Shown: in pieces, positions 7,192 to 14,032 of the stretch | How the letters are laid out: every line of letters starts with the position of its first letter | Position numbering within the stretch: position 1 is the first letter of the stretch | Origin: Verrucomicrobia bacterium UBA1629 | GTDB lineage: Bacteria > Verrucomicrobiota > Kiritimatiellia > RFP12 > UBA1067 | Direction: 5' to 3' | Length of the DNA: 18,698 nucleotides | Assembly (NCBI GenBank): GCA_002321305.1 | Contig: DCMF01000015.1 | Location: 1 to 18,698, forward strand | Translations under genes and position numbers: made by a program | The notes under the pieces: model-generated | What the model was told of the DNA's origin: nothing | Database searches by the model: none | Seen by the model: the letters and a program-made list of their open reading frames with translations, nothing else

Positions 7192-8067
7192 ATGAAGATT
7201 TTCGGAACAATCACGGCATTGGTGACGCCGTTCGCAAAGGACGGGTCGGTCGACTACGGTGCGCTGAAGGCGCTTGTCGAGGAACAGACGGCGGCGGGCG
7301 TCGAGGGCATCTGCTCCGTCGGCACGTCGGGCGAATCCCCGACGCTCTCGCACGAGGAGCATCACAGGGTCATCGAGAAGACGATCGAGTTCGCGGCGGG
7401 CAAGTGCAGGATCGTCGCGGGCACGGGCGCGAACGCGACGGCCGAGGCGGTCTCGCTCACGAAGGCGGCGATCGCCGCCGGCGGGGCGGACGCCTGCCTG
7501 CAGGTGACGCCGTACTACAACAAGCCGAACCCGGAAGGGCTCTACCGCCACTTCATGACGGTCGCCGACCTCGGCCTGCCGGTCGTCCTCTACAACGTGC
7601 CCGGCCGTGCGGGGCGCGAGATCCCGCTGGACGTCGTCGAACGCCTCGCGCGGCATCCGAACGTCGTCGCGATCAAGGAGGCCGCCGGCTCCGTCGAGCG
7701 CGTCTCGGCGATCAAGAGCCGACTGCCCGGCTTCACGGTGCTTTCGGGCGACGATTCGCTCGCGCTGCCGATGATGTCCGTCGGCGCGGAGGGCGTCATC
7801 TCCGTCGCGTCGAACGTGATCCCGAAGGAGATGGGCGACATGGTCCGGCTCGCGCGCGACGGGAAGTTCGTCGAGGCGCGCGCCTATCACGCGAAGTACT
7901 ACCGCCTGTTCCACGACCTCTTCATCGACGTGAACCCGGTCATGGTCAAGGAGGCGCTGGCCCTGCGCGGCAAATGCGAACGGGCTTTCCGTCTGCCGCT
8001 CTGCGAGACGACGGACGCGAACCGGGCGCAGATGAAGAGGACGCTGGCCGCGCTCGGCCTTCTCTGA
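7192..8067 (+). CDS. dapA: 4-hydroxy-tetrahydrodipicolinate synthase
   Basis: DapA condenses pyruvate with aspartate semialdehyde in the first committed step of the diaminopimelate/lysine pathway in the cytoplasm. The 291-aa length matches E. coli (292 aa). Visible active-site elements are GTSGES (Thr45), YYNKPNPEG, YNVPGRAG (Tyr134 and Arg139) and AIKEA (Lys162, the Schiff-base lysine). These positions are one off the E. coli residues Tyr133, Arg138 and Lys161. The ATG at 7192 is chosen because MKIFGTITALVTPF is the conserved N-terminus. An in-frame extension upstream would run through the promoter. It is the first gene of an operon with holA (3-nt gap) and the PTS IIA gene. Confidence 0.97.
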   Translation: MKIFGTITALVTPFAKDGSVDYGALKALVEEQTAAGVEGICSVGTSGESPTLSHEEHHRVIEKTIEFAAGKCRIVAGTGANATAEAVSLTKAAIAAGGADACLQVTPYYNKPNPEGLYRHFMTVADLGLPVVLYNVPGRAGREIPLDVVERLARHPNVVAIKEAAGSVERVSAIKSRLPGFTVLSGDDSLALPMMSVGAEGVISVASNVIPKEMGDMVRLARDGKFVEARAYHAKYYRLFHDLFIDVNPVMVKEALALRGKCERAFRLPLCETTDANRAQMKRTLAALGLL

Positions 8068-8070
8068 CGG

Positions 8071-9051
8071 GTGAACATCCACGTCATCATCGGAGAGGAC
8101 GACTACCTCGTCGGCGAGACCGCCAAGAAGACGGTCGGCGACGGCGTCGGCCTCGAAGTCGTCGATTCCGCGAACGCGACGAACGCCGACCTTCAGCTCG
8201 CCGACCTCGCGCGGGCGGACGAAAGCGTCTCGACGCCGCCGTTCCTGGAGCCGCGCAAGGTGACGTGGTGGAAGAACGTCGGCTTCCTGCCGGGCGGCAA
8301 GTCGTCCGAAGAGGTGAAGACGGCGCTGGAGCGCTTCGCGAAGAAGCTCGCCGCCGCGCCGCTCCCGGGCAGCCAGCAGTTCATCCTCTCCGGCCCGCAC
8401 CTTCTGAAGACCTCGGTCTTCGCGAAGACGCTGCAGGGCTGCGCGGAGGTCGTCGTCTTCTCGGCGGGCAAGCCGTGGGAGGCCGCACGGAACGCCGCCG
8501 CGCGCGCCGTCGACTTCGCGCAGGAGCTGGGTCTCGTCTTCGCGCCCGGCGTCGCGGAGAAGTTCGTCGCCGTCGTCGGGGCGGACGCGCGGTCGATTCG
8601 GAGCGAGCTTGCGAAGATGCGCGACTACCTGGGCGCGGACGCGCACACGGTCTCGGCGGCGGACGTGGAGGCGATCACGTCGCAGGGCGTCGGCGTCGAG
8701 CCTTTGCCGTGGGACGTGACGGACGCGATCGGCCGCCGCGATCTCGCGGGCGCGCTGACGGCGCTGCGCCGGTTCGAGCTTGAGAACGGGTTCGCCGTCT
8801 TCATGACGGGCGTGATCGAGCGGTTCTTCCGCCAGCTCATCGACGTCGCGGCGGGGCGCACGGAGGGCATGGCGCCGTTCACCGTGAAGAGGAGCGAGGG
8901 CTTTCTGCGGAACTGGACGCCGAACGAGCTGCGCGCGGCGCGCGGCCGGTTCGTCCTGCTGCGCGAAAAGGTCGTTTCGGGCGTGGCGAGCGGCGACCTG
9001 CTCGTCGTCCCGACGCTCGTGCGCGTGATGCGCCGAAGGAGGGTGCGATGA
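8071..9051 (+). CDS. holA: DNA polymerase III delta subunit
   Basis: HolA is the delta subunit of the clamp loader that opens the beta sliding clamp. The 326-aa protein begins at a GTG 3 nt after dapA, giving 'MNIHVIIGEDDYLVGETAKK', the typical HolA opening (short strand, then 'G.D.YL'). The middle part holds 'FILSGPHLLKTSVFAKTLQ', the degenerate AAA+ region. It is followed by a helical lid and the C-terminal collar domain with 'AIGRRDLAGALTALRRF' and 'FMTGVIERFFRQLIDVA'. Sequence conservation in this family is weak; the call rests on domain order and length. The last four bases (ATGA) overlap the start of the PTS IIA gene, whose Shine-Dalgarno site (AAGGAGGG) lies inside holA. Confidence 0.85.
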   Translation: MNIHVIIGEDDYLVGETAKKTVGDGVGLEVVDSANATNADLQLADLARADESVSTPPFLEPRKVTWWKNVGFLPGGKSSEEVKTALERFAKKLAAAPLPGSQQFILSGPHLLKTSVFAKTLQGCAEVVVFSAGKPWEAARNAAARAVDFAQELGLVFAPGVAEKFVAVVGADARSIRSELAKMRDYLGADAHTVSAADVEAITSQGVGVEPLPWDVTDAIGRRDLAGALTALRRFELENGFAVFMTGVIERFFRQLIDVAAGRTEGMAPFTVKRSEGFLRNWTPNELRAARGRFVLLREKVVSGVASGDLLVVPTLVRVMRRRRVR

Positions 9052-9761
9052 GCCATGAAATGCTGAATCTCGTGCGGGCGGCCGAACACGTCCACCTGGA
9101 TCCGAACGAACTGAAGCACGTCGCCCAGCGCGGCGAGATCGAGGCGACGAAGCGCGGGGACGACTGGCTCTTCGCGCACCGCGCGCTCGACGAGTGGGCG
9201 CAGCGCAACCTCCTCGCGGCGAGCGAGCGCGACCTGAAGGCGCAGCACCGCGCGATGATGGACGAGAACCGCCGCGCCGCGCATGCGGACTGGGGCGTGG
9301 CGGAGCTGTTCCACGCCGAGACGATCGACCTCGCCGTGGGCGCGAAGGCGAAGGGCGGGCTCATCCGCGACATGACGGATCTCGCCGAGAGAGGCGGGCG
9401 CGTCTACGACGCCGAGGGGCTGTTCAAGGAGCTTGTCGCGCGCGAGGAGGCGGCGTCGACGGCCATCGGCGAGGGCGTCGCCCTGCTGCATCCGCGCTTC
9501 CACGACCCGTACCTCTTCGAGGAGAGCTTCGTCGCCTACGGGCGCACGACGCGGCCCGTCTTCTTCGGCGCGCCGGACGGCGAGGCCACGCGGCACTTCT
9601 TCCTCGTGTGCTCGACGGACCATGTGGCGCACCTCCACATCCTCGCGCGGCTCGCGGTCCTCGCGCACGGCACCGACCTCATCGAGCGCCTCGACGCGGC
9701 GGAAGACGCCGAGGCCGTCCTCGCGGCGATCCGCGCGTGCGAAGCGCCGTACCGGAAGTGA
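9048..9761 (+). CDS. PTS EIIA (fructose/nitrogen type, PtsN-like) with N-terminal helix-turn-helix
   Basis: The 237-aa protein has two parts. Residues 1-50 (NLVRAAEHVHLDPNELKHV, then RGEIEATKRGDDWLFA) resemble an excisionase/MerR-type winged helix-turn-helix DNA-binding module. Residues about 90-237 form a type-2 EIIA domain. The phosphorylation site is GEGVALLHPRF with His148, corresponding to the conserved His of the G-x-A-x-P-H-x motif, and 'FFLVCSTDHVAHLHILARLA' is the conserved second half. This suggests a regulatory EIIA that can bind DNA, rather than a sugar transporter subunit. Similar HTH-EIIA fusions are, to my knowledge, found in PVC bacteria. No EIIB/EIIC, HPr or EI gene is in the window. 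Start codon overlap (ATGA) and AAGGAGGG at 9036-9043 support the start. Confidence 0.85.
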   Translation: MSHEMLNLVRAAEHVHLDPNELKHVAQRGEIEATKRGDDWLFAHRALDEWAQRNLLAASERDLKAQHRAMMDENRRAAHADWGVAELFHAETIDLAVGAKAKGGLIRDMTDLAERGGRVYDAEGLFKELVAREEAASTAIGEGVALLHPRFHDPYLFEESFVAYGRTTRPVFFGAPDGEATRHFFLVCSTDHVAHLHILARLAVLAHGTDLIERLDAAEDAEAVLAAIRACEAPYRK

Positions 9762-9814
9762 ACCCGGACGAACGGGGGCGCGCGAGGCCGGCCGCCGCGT
9801 TCGGGGCGCGCGGA

Positions 9815-9827
9815 TTTATGCTATAAT
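9815..9827 (+). promoter_or_regulatory. Extended -10 promoter of the FtsB-like gene
   Basis: TTTATGCTATAAT, with TATAAT at 9822-9827 preceded by TGC. The ATG at 9835 follows after exactly 7 nt, the same spacing as at dapA, so a leaderless transcript is predicted. No convincing -35 was found. Confidence 0.75.
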
Positions 9828-9834
9828 TCGCATC

Positions 9835-10125
9835 ATGAGCGAGGGACTGAGAGAGACTTTCATCAAATACCTGACGGGGTTCGTGCTGGTGCTGATCGTC
9901 ATCGGCGGCCTCGTCATGATGTACCCGAACTACCGCCGCAGCGAATCCCTGAAGCGTCAGAACGCCGAGCTGCAGGAGCGGATCGAGGGCAAGAAGGCCG
10001 AGATCGCGAAGCTCGTCGAGAACCAGCGGCGCTTCCGCACCGATGCCGACTTCGTCGAGGCGATCGCGCGGCAGAACCACCGGGTCTTCCCGGGCGAACT
10101 CGTGTTCATCTTCGACAAGGAATGA
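9835..10125 (+). CDS. Septum formation initiator, FtsB/DivIC-like
   Basis: A 96-aa bitopic membrane protein with the FtsB/DivIC layout: a short cytoplasmic N-terminus, one transmembrane helix at residues about 13-30 (YLTGFVLVLIVIGGLVMMY), then a coiled coil at about 35-65 (LKRQNAELQERIEGKKAEIA), and a short C-terminal tail ending 'PGELVFIFDKE'. FtsB-type proteins join FtsL and FtsQ in the divisome periplasm. The tail 'DADFVEAIARQNHRVFPGE' is the usual Septum_initiator ending (cf. E. coli 'EARARNELSMTRPGE', recalled). The ATG at 9835 is set by the promoter 7 nt upstream and by the TM position. The next gene starts 7 nt after the stop codon. Confidence 0.82.
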   Translation: MSEGLRETFIKYLTGFVLVLIVIGGLVMMYPNYRRSESLKRQNAELQERIEGKKAEIAKLVENQRRFRTDADFVEAIARQNHRVFPGELVFIFDKE

Positions 10126-10132
10126 GAAGTCG

Positions 10133-10837
10133 ATGGCGAACTTCCTGCGACTGCTGACGGGACTCGCGCTGCTGCCGGCCTGCTGGGGCGTCTCGCGCGC
10201 GTTCCTCGATTCCGTCCTCGCCGCCGCCGGCGGGTCGGGGCTGAGCGTCGAGGCGCTGTCGCTTCTCGGCGGCATCGCCGCGTTCGCGCTCGCGTGGATG
10301 GCGCTGTCGCATCCGGTGAAGGCCTACGTGCTGGGGCATGAGCTGACGCACGCGCTCTGGGGGCTGCTGTTCTTCGCGCGGCCGAGCGACCTCACGGTCG
10401 GCGCGTCGGGCGGCAGCGTGAAGCTCTCGAAGACGAACCTCCTCATCACGCTCGCGCCGTACTTCTTCCCGTTCTACACGTTCGTGGTGATCGTCTGCGC
10501 GCTCGTCACGGCGGCGTTCCTGCGTCCGCTCCCCTGTCTGCCGCTCTGGCTGTTCCTGATCGGCTTCACGTGGGCGTTCCATATCCTCTTCACGCTGGAG
10601 ACGCTGGGCCAGCGCCAGCCGGACGTGAAGGCCTACGGGCGCATCTTCTCGTGGACGTTCATCTTTCTCGTGAACGTCGCGATCGTGCTGGCCTGGCTCG
10701 CGGCGATGACGCCGCTCACGTTCGAGGCGCTGGGCGGCTTCCTGCTGCGCCGCGTCACCTCGGCCTATGCGGCGACCGGCCTCTTCTCCTGGAACGTGGG
10801 GCGCTGGCTGTGGGAGAAGGTAAGGGGGAATAATTAA
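10133..10837 (+). CDS. Polytopic membrane protein with HELTH motif, putative M50-type metalloprotease
   Basis: A 234-aa protein with roughly five to six hydrophobic segments. The second or third carries 'GHELTHALWGLLFF' with His69-Glu70-x-x-His73, a zinc-metalloprotease HExxH signature inside a membrane helix, as in site-2 (M50) proteases. 'LAPYFFPFYTFVVIV' follows, comparable to the family's second conserved region. A clear NPDG/LDG aspartate motif is absent, so it may be an inactive or divergent relative. The start ATG at 10133 lies 7 nt after the FtsB-like stop, so the two are probably co-transcribed. A link to envelope or septum regulation would be an inference from the neighbour only. 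Confidence 0.6.
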   Translation: MANFLRLLTGLALLPACWGVSRAFLDSVLAAAGGSGLSVEALSLLGGIAAFALAWMALSHPVKAYVLGHELTHALWGLLFFARPSDLTVGASGGSVKLSKTNLLITLAPYFFPFYTFVVIVCALVTAAFLRPLPCLPLWLFLIGFTWAFHILFTLETLGQRQPDVKAYGRIFSWTFIFLVNVAIVLAWLAAMTPLTFEALGGFLLRRVTSAYAATGLFSWNVGRWLWEKVRGNN

Positions 10838-10838
10838 C

Positions 10839-10905
10839 CACGGATTCGCACGGATTGACACGGATTGGAGAAAATGACCACTGATTTCACGGATTCGCAC
10901 GGATT
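10839..10905. repeat. Tandem CACGGATT repeat before lgt
   Basis: Five perfect CACGGATT copies start at 10839, 10849, 10859, 10888 and 10898, with one variant (CACTGATT) at 10879. The main period is 10 bp, broken once by a 20-bp step and once by a 9-bp step. It fills most of the 86-bp gap before lgt. Such 10-bp periodic tracts are compatible with a helically phased binding array or simply slippage. Similar CACGGATT tracts, as I recall, recur in intergenic DNA of PVC bacteria. Confidence 0.75.
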
Positions 10906-10923
10906 AAAAGGCAAATTCATCGT

Positions 10924-11670
10924 ATGTACCCTGACCTCATCGACATCGGCTTCCTGCATCTGAAGACCTACGGCGCGTGCATGGCGGCGGGCTTCCTCGT
11001 CTGCTGGTGGCTCGTCGAGCGGCTGAGCGGACGCAAGGACCTCTCGAACTTCCTCCTCGCGCTGATGGTGTCCGGCGTCGTCGGCTCGCGCATCGCCTAC
11101 GTGATCGAGCACTGGCAGACCGAGTTCGCCGCGCACCCGGAGCGGATCGTCCGCGTCGACCAGGGCGGGCTCATGTTCTACGGCGGCCTCATCCTTGCGC
11201 TCGTCGTCTTCTTCGCCTGGTGCGCGCGCACGAAGGAGCATCCGCTCGCGCTCGCCAACCTGCTCGCCACGGTCGTCCCGCTCGGCCACGCCTTCGGCCG
11301 CGTCGGCTGCTTCTTCTACGGGTGCTGCTACGGACGCGACTCGGACGCCTGGTGCGCCGTCACGTTCCCGGCGGGGAGTCCGAGCTGGTACGAGCACGGC
11401 CGGCAGATGGTCTCCGTCTTGCCGACCCAGCTCTTCGAGGCGGCCGCGCTGCTCATGCTGTTCGCGCTGCTCTACTTCCTCTACCGCCGCTGCCGCCGCT
11501 ACACGGCGGGCGTCTATCTCGTCGGCTACGCGGTCATCCGCTTCGGGCTGGAATGCCTGCGCGGCGACCCGCGCGCGGACGTCGGGCCGTTCTCGATTTC
11601 GCAGGCGATCTCGATCGGCTTCGCCGCCCTGGGCCTGGCGCTGGTCGCGATTGACCGCCGGCGCCCTTGA
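10924..11670 (+). CDS. lgt: Prolipoprotein diacylglyceryl transferase
   Basis: Lgt attaches diacylglycerol from phosphatidylglycerol to the lipobox cysteine of prolipoproteins in the inner membrane. The 248-aa protein has about seven hydrophobic helices. It contains the early 'YGACMAAGF' region, 'GGLMFYGGLI', and the Lgt signature as 'GHAFGRVGCFFYGCCYGR' (residues 121-138), where Arg126 corresponds to the essential E. coli Arg143. The C-terminal motif is 'RFGLECLRGD'. The ATG at 10924 starts a normal N-terminus. Only a weak AAGG precedes it, and no promoter was found, so it may be read from the upstream membrane protein. The GH97 lipoprotein in this window would be one of its substrates. Confidence 0.95.
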   Translation: MYPDLIDIGFLHLKTYGACMAAGFLVCWWLVERLSGRKDLSNFLLALMVSGVVGSRIAYVIEHWQTEFAAHPERIVRVDQGGLMFYGGLILALVVFFAWCARTKEHPLALANLLATVVPLGHAFGRVGCFFYGCCYGRDSDAWCAVTFPAGSPSWYEHGRQMVSVLPTQLFEAAALLMLFALLYFLYRRCRRYTAGVYLVGYAVIRFGLECLRGDPRADVGPFSISQAISIGFAALGLALVAIDRRRP

Positions 11671-11682
11671 CCGTCCCCCGTG

Positions 11683-11710
11683 TTGCAGTCTCGCGCATTT
11701 TTAGTATAAT
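11683..11710 (+). promoter_or_regulatory. pilC/gspF promoter
   Basis: TTGCAG (11683-11688), a 16-bp spacer and TATAAT (11705-11710). This is the only clear -10 here without TG upstream (TAG instead), so it depends on its -35. The ATG lies 27 nt downstream with GGGAG at 11724-11728, giving a conventional leader. Confidence 0.75.
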
Positions 11711-11737
11711 ACACACCATAATTGGGAGAACAAGAAC

Positions 11738-13048
11738 ATGGCGACATTCCAGTACATCGCGAAGGATTCGTCCGGCGCCGAACGGCGCGGGACGGTTGAG
11801 GCGGGCGACCGCAGTTCGGCCATCGCGGCCGTGCGCGCGCAGGGGCTTCTGCCGACGGCGCTCGGTGAGGTGAAGGGCGCGGCGTCGGCCCCGGCGGCCA
11901 AGAAGGGCGCGAAGCCCGCGAAGGCCCCGGCGAAGAAGTCCGGCCTCAAGAAGGACCTCCAGATCAACATCAAGCTGCCGAGCTTCCTGCGGGGGCGCAT
12001 CAAGACGAAAGTCCTCACGCAGTTCACGCGCCAGCTGGCGACGCTCGTGAACGCGGGGCTTCCGCTCATGCGCGGGCTGGAGGTCCTGAAGCGGCAGATG
12101 AAGGATCCGCAGATGGTCGAGGCCCTGAACGGCATCTCCGAGAACATCTCGGCGGGCGGCACGTTCTCCGAGGCGCTGACGGCGTATCCGAAGATCTTCG
12201 ACAAGCTCTACGTCAACATGGTGAAGGCCGGCGAGGCGGGCGGCGTGCTTGAAGTCGTCCTCGGCCGTCTCGCGGAGTTCGCGGAGAAGTCGGAGAAGAT
12301 CAAGAACAAGGTGAAGGGCGCGATGATCTACCCGTGCGTCGTCCTCGTCGCCGCCGTCGGCATCACCTGGTTCCTCCTGGTCGCCGTCATCCCGAAGTTC
12401 CAGCAGGTCTTCAACGACATGCTTGGCGGCGCGTCCCTGCCGGCGATTACGGAGTTCGTGATCAACGCCTCCGAGTTCATGCAGCACAACGGCCTGCAGA
12501 TCGCGCTGGGCGTCGTCGCGCTCGTCGTCATCTACAAGGTGATCGGCAAGACGGAGAAGGGGGCGTACTTCCTCGACGCGCTCAAGCTCAAGATGCCGGT
12601 CACGGGCACGCTCGCCCAGCGCTCGGCCGTCTCGAAGTTCACGCGCACGCTCGGCACGCTGCTGTCGTCGGGCGTCCCGATCCTGCAGTCGCTCACGATC
12701 ACGCGCGACACGACGGGCAACCGCATCCTCACGCAGGCGATCCAGAACGTGCATGACGCGGTGAAGGAGGGCGAGTCGATGACCCAGCCGCTTTCGCAGT
12801 GCAAGGTGTTCCCGCCGATGGTCGTCTCGATGGTCGAGGTCGGCGAGGAGACGGGCGCGCTGGCCGACATGCTCACGCGCATCGCGAACACGTATGACGA
12901 CGAGGTCGACAACGCCGTCGCGGGCATGACGGCGGCGATCGAGCCGGCGCTCATCATCATCCTCGCGGTCGTCGTCGGCACGGTCGTCATCGCGATGTTC
13001 CTGCCGATGGTGAAGATCATCGGCTCCGTCTCGGGGGCCGCCGGCTGA
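11738..13048 (+). CDS. Type IV pilus/type II secretion inner-membrane platform protein PilC/GspF
   Basis: A 436-aa polytopic inner-membrane platform protein that connects the assembly ATPase to the pilin or pseudopilin machinery. It begins 'ATFQYIAKDSSGAERRGTVE', typical of the family. Two T2SSF domains follow, at about residues 93-215 (FTRQLATLVNAGLPLMRGLE) and 295-415 (FTRTLGTLLSSGVPILQSL), each ending in hydrophobic helices. The G-E-x-G motifs are present (KAGEAGGVLE and VGEETGALAD). An Ala/Lys/Pro-rich linker at about residues 46-72 separates the N-terminal region from the first domain. No PilB, PilT or pilin genes adjoin it. GGGAG 9 nt before the ATG supports the start. PilC and GspF cannot be told apart from this window. 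Confidence 0.93.
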   Translation: MATFQYIAKDSSGAERRGTVEAGDRSSAIAAVRAQGLLPTALGEVKGAASAPAAKKGAKPAKAPAKKSGLKKDLQINIKLPSFLRGRIKTKVLTQFTRQLATLVNAGLPLMRGLEVLKRQMKDPQMVEALNGISENISAGGTFSEALTAYPKIFDKLYVNMVKAGEAGGVLEVVLGRLAEFAEKSEKIKNKVKGAMIYPCVVLVAAVGITWFLLVAVIPKFQQVFNDMLGGASLPAITEFVINASEFMQHNGLQIALGVVALVVIYKVIGKTEKGAYFLDALKLKMPVTGTLAQRSAVSKFTRTLGTLLSSGVPILQSLTITRDTTGNRILTQAIQNVHDAVKEGESMTQPLSQCKVFPPMVVSMVEVGEETGALADMLTRIANTYDDEVDNAVAGMTAAIEPALIIILAVVVGTVVIAMFLPMVKIIGSVSGAAG

Positions 13049-13281
13049 TGGCCCTCCTGCAGTTCGGGCGGGTCGTCGGGGTGCTGGCGCTCCTCATCGT
13101 CGCGGCGCTCCTCGCGACGCCGCCCGGTCGCCTTCCGCTCGCCCTGCGCGGCGTCTACCGGATCCTGCGCCGCGACCGGGGGCTGCCAGACGCCGTGCCG
13201 TCCGCCGGCCCCGCCCCGACGGGGCGGCGCCTCCTCGCGTTCGCCCTTGTCCTCCTCGCCGCCGCGCTGGCGGTCGCGTGA
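13048..13281 (+). CDS. Small hypothetical membrane protein
   Basis: A 77-aa frame whose ATG overlaps the pilC stop by one base (TGATG), implying translational coupling. It has a hydrophobic stretch at residues about 7-24 (RVVGVLALLIVAALLATP), a basic, proline-containing middle (ALRGVYRILRRDRG) and a second hydrophobic stretch at about 60-77 reaching the C-terminus. This predicts a two-helix membrane protein. I recognise no family. Coupling to pilC and codon use like that of its neighbours favour a real gene, possibly an accessory to the pilus/secretion platform, but that role is only positional. Confidence 0.5.
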   Translation: MALLQFGRVVGVLALLIVAALLATPPGRLPLALRGVYRILRRDRGLPDAVPSAGPAPTGRRLLAFALVLLAAALAVA

Positions 13282-13296
13282 GCGGCCGTCTGACCC

Positions 13297-13950
13297 ATGC
13301 ACTCCCGTTTCCTGCCCTTTGAGATCCTGCACGAGGACCGCGACCTGATCGTCATCGACAAGCCGGCGGGGCTCCTGACGACGCACACGAAGCTCGTCGG
13401 GCGCGCCGCGCGCGAGGCCCAGGCGACGGCGGAGAACTACCTGAACGACTACGTGCGCAAGGGCCAGCGGCGCAGCGCGAAGCGCGTCTGGCTCGTCCAC
13501 CGGCTCGACCGCGAGACGAGCGGCGTCATGATGTTCGTGAAGGACGCGCGCCTTGCGGACGCGATCCGCGACCGCTGGAACGAGCTGACCGAGAAGACCT
13601 ACCGTGCGCGCGTCGAGGGCGTGCTGGCCGAGGGGAGCGGCGTCTTCGAGTCGTACCTGCGCGACGACCCGAAGACGATGAAGGTGTCGAGCGTCAGGGA
13701 CCCGAAGCTCGGCAAGCTCGCGCGCACCGAGTGGAGGCGCCTGTCGGTCGCGCGCGGCACGACGCTCGTCGAGGTCGCGCTCAAGTCGGGCCGCAAGAAC
13801 CAGATCCGCGTCCACTTCAGCGAGGCGGGCCACCCCGTCGTCGGCGACGTCAAGTACGGCGCGAAGAGGGCCGACCGCCTGCACCTGCGCGCCGTCCGCC
13901 TCGTCTTCACGCATCCCGTGACGGGGAAGCGCTTTGACTTCGCCGTCTGA
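13297..13950 (+). CDS. RluA-family RNA pseudouridine synthase
   Basis: A 217-aa enzyme converting uridine to pseudouridine in rRNA or tRNA. The N-terminal 'ILHEDRDLIVIDKPAGLLTT' and the catalytic motif 'HRLDRETSGVMMF' (Asp71) are diagnostic of the RluA family. 'LKSGRKNQIRVHFSEAGHPV' followed by 'GDVKYG' and 'LHLRAVRLVFTHPVTG' are the later conserved motifs. There is no N-terminal S4 domain, so it is closer in layout to RluA/TruC-type enzymes than to RluC/RluD. The target position cannot be inferred. It begins 15 nt after the small membrane protein gene and may be part of the pilC unit. Confidence 0.93.
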   Translation: MHSRFLPFEILHEDRDLIVIDKPAGLLTTHTKLVGRAAREAQATAENYLNDYVRKGQRRSAKRVWLVHRLDRETSGVMMFVKDARLADAIRDRWNELTEKTYRARVEGVLAEGSGVFESYLRDDPKTMKVSSVRDPKLGKLARTEWRRLSVARGTTLVEVALKSGRKNQIRVHFSEAGHPVVGDVKYGAKRADRLHLRAVRLVFTHPVTGKRFDFAV

Positions 13951-13964
13951 CGTCCGTGCCGATG

Positions 13965-13975
13965 TTTGGTATACT
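13965..13975 (+). promoter_or_regulatory. Extended -10 promoter of the KamA/EpmB-like gene
   Basis: TTTGGTATACT, with TATACT at 13970-13975 preceded by TGG. A possible weak -35 (TCTGAC, 13946-13951, 18-bp spacer) overlaps the end of the pseudouridine synthase gene. Unlike the leaderless promoters, 57 nt separate it from the ATG, and the leader holds a strong hairpin. Confidence 0.65.
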
Positions 13976-13986
13976 ACGCGCCGGTT

Positions 13987-14006
13987 GCCCGGACGCGCGT
14001 CCGGGC
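13987..14006 (+). other. Perfect 20-bp palindrome in the 5' leader
   Basis: GCCCGGACGC (13987-13996) is followed directly by its reverse complement GCGTCCGGGC (13997-14006). With a start site expected near 13982, the hairpin begins about 6 nt into the mRNA. It is followed by a purine-rich ribosome-binding region (GAGAGAAAGG) before the ATG at 14033. It could be a dimeric operator in DNA or an mRNA 5' stabilising or regulatory hairpin. Confidence 0.6.
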
Positions 14007-14032
14007 GAGAGAGGCGAGAGAAAGGCTGTCGA

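Noticed and set aside
10839..10905. CRISPR or replication-origin iterons from the CACGGATT array
   Set aside because: Repeats are too short and contiguous for CRISPR, and no replication initiator gene or DnaA-box cluster is nearby.
13934..14032. Upstream in-frame ATG at 13934 for the radical SAM gene
   Set aside because: It would make the -10 box, the palindrome and the ribosome-binding region coding, and the extra residues show no conservation pattern.
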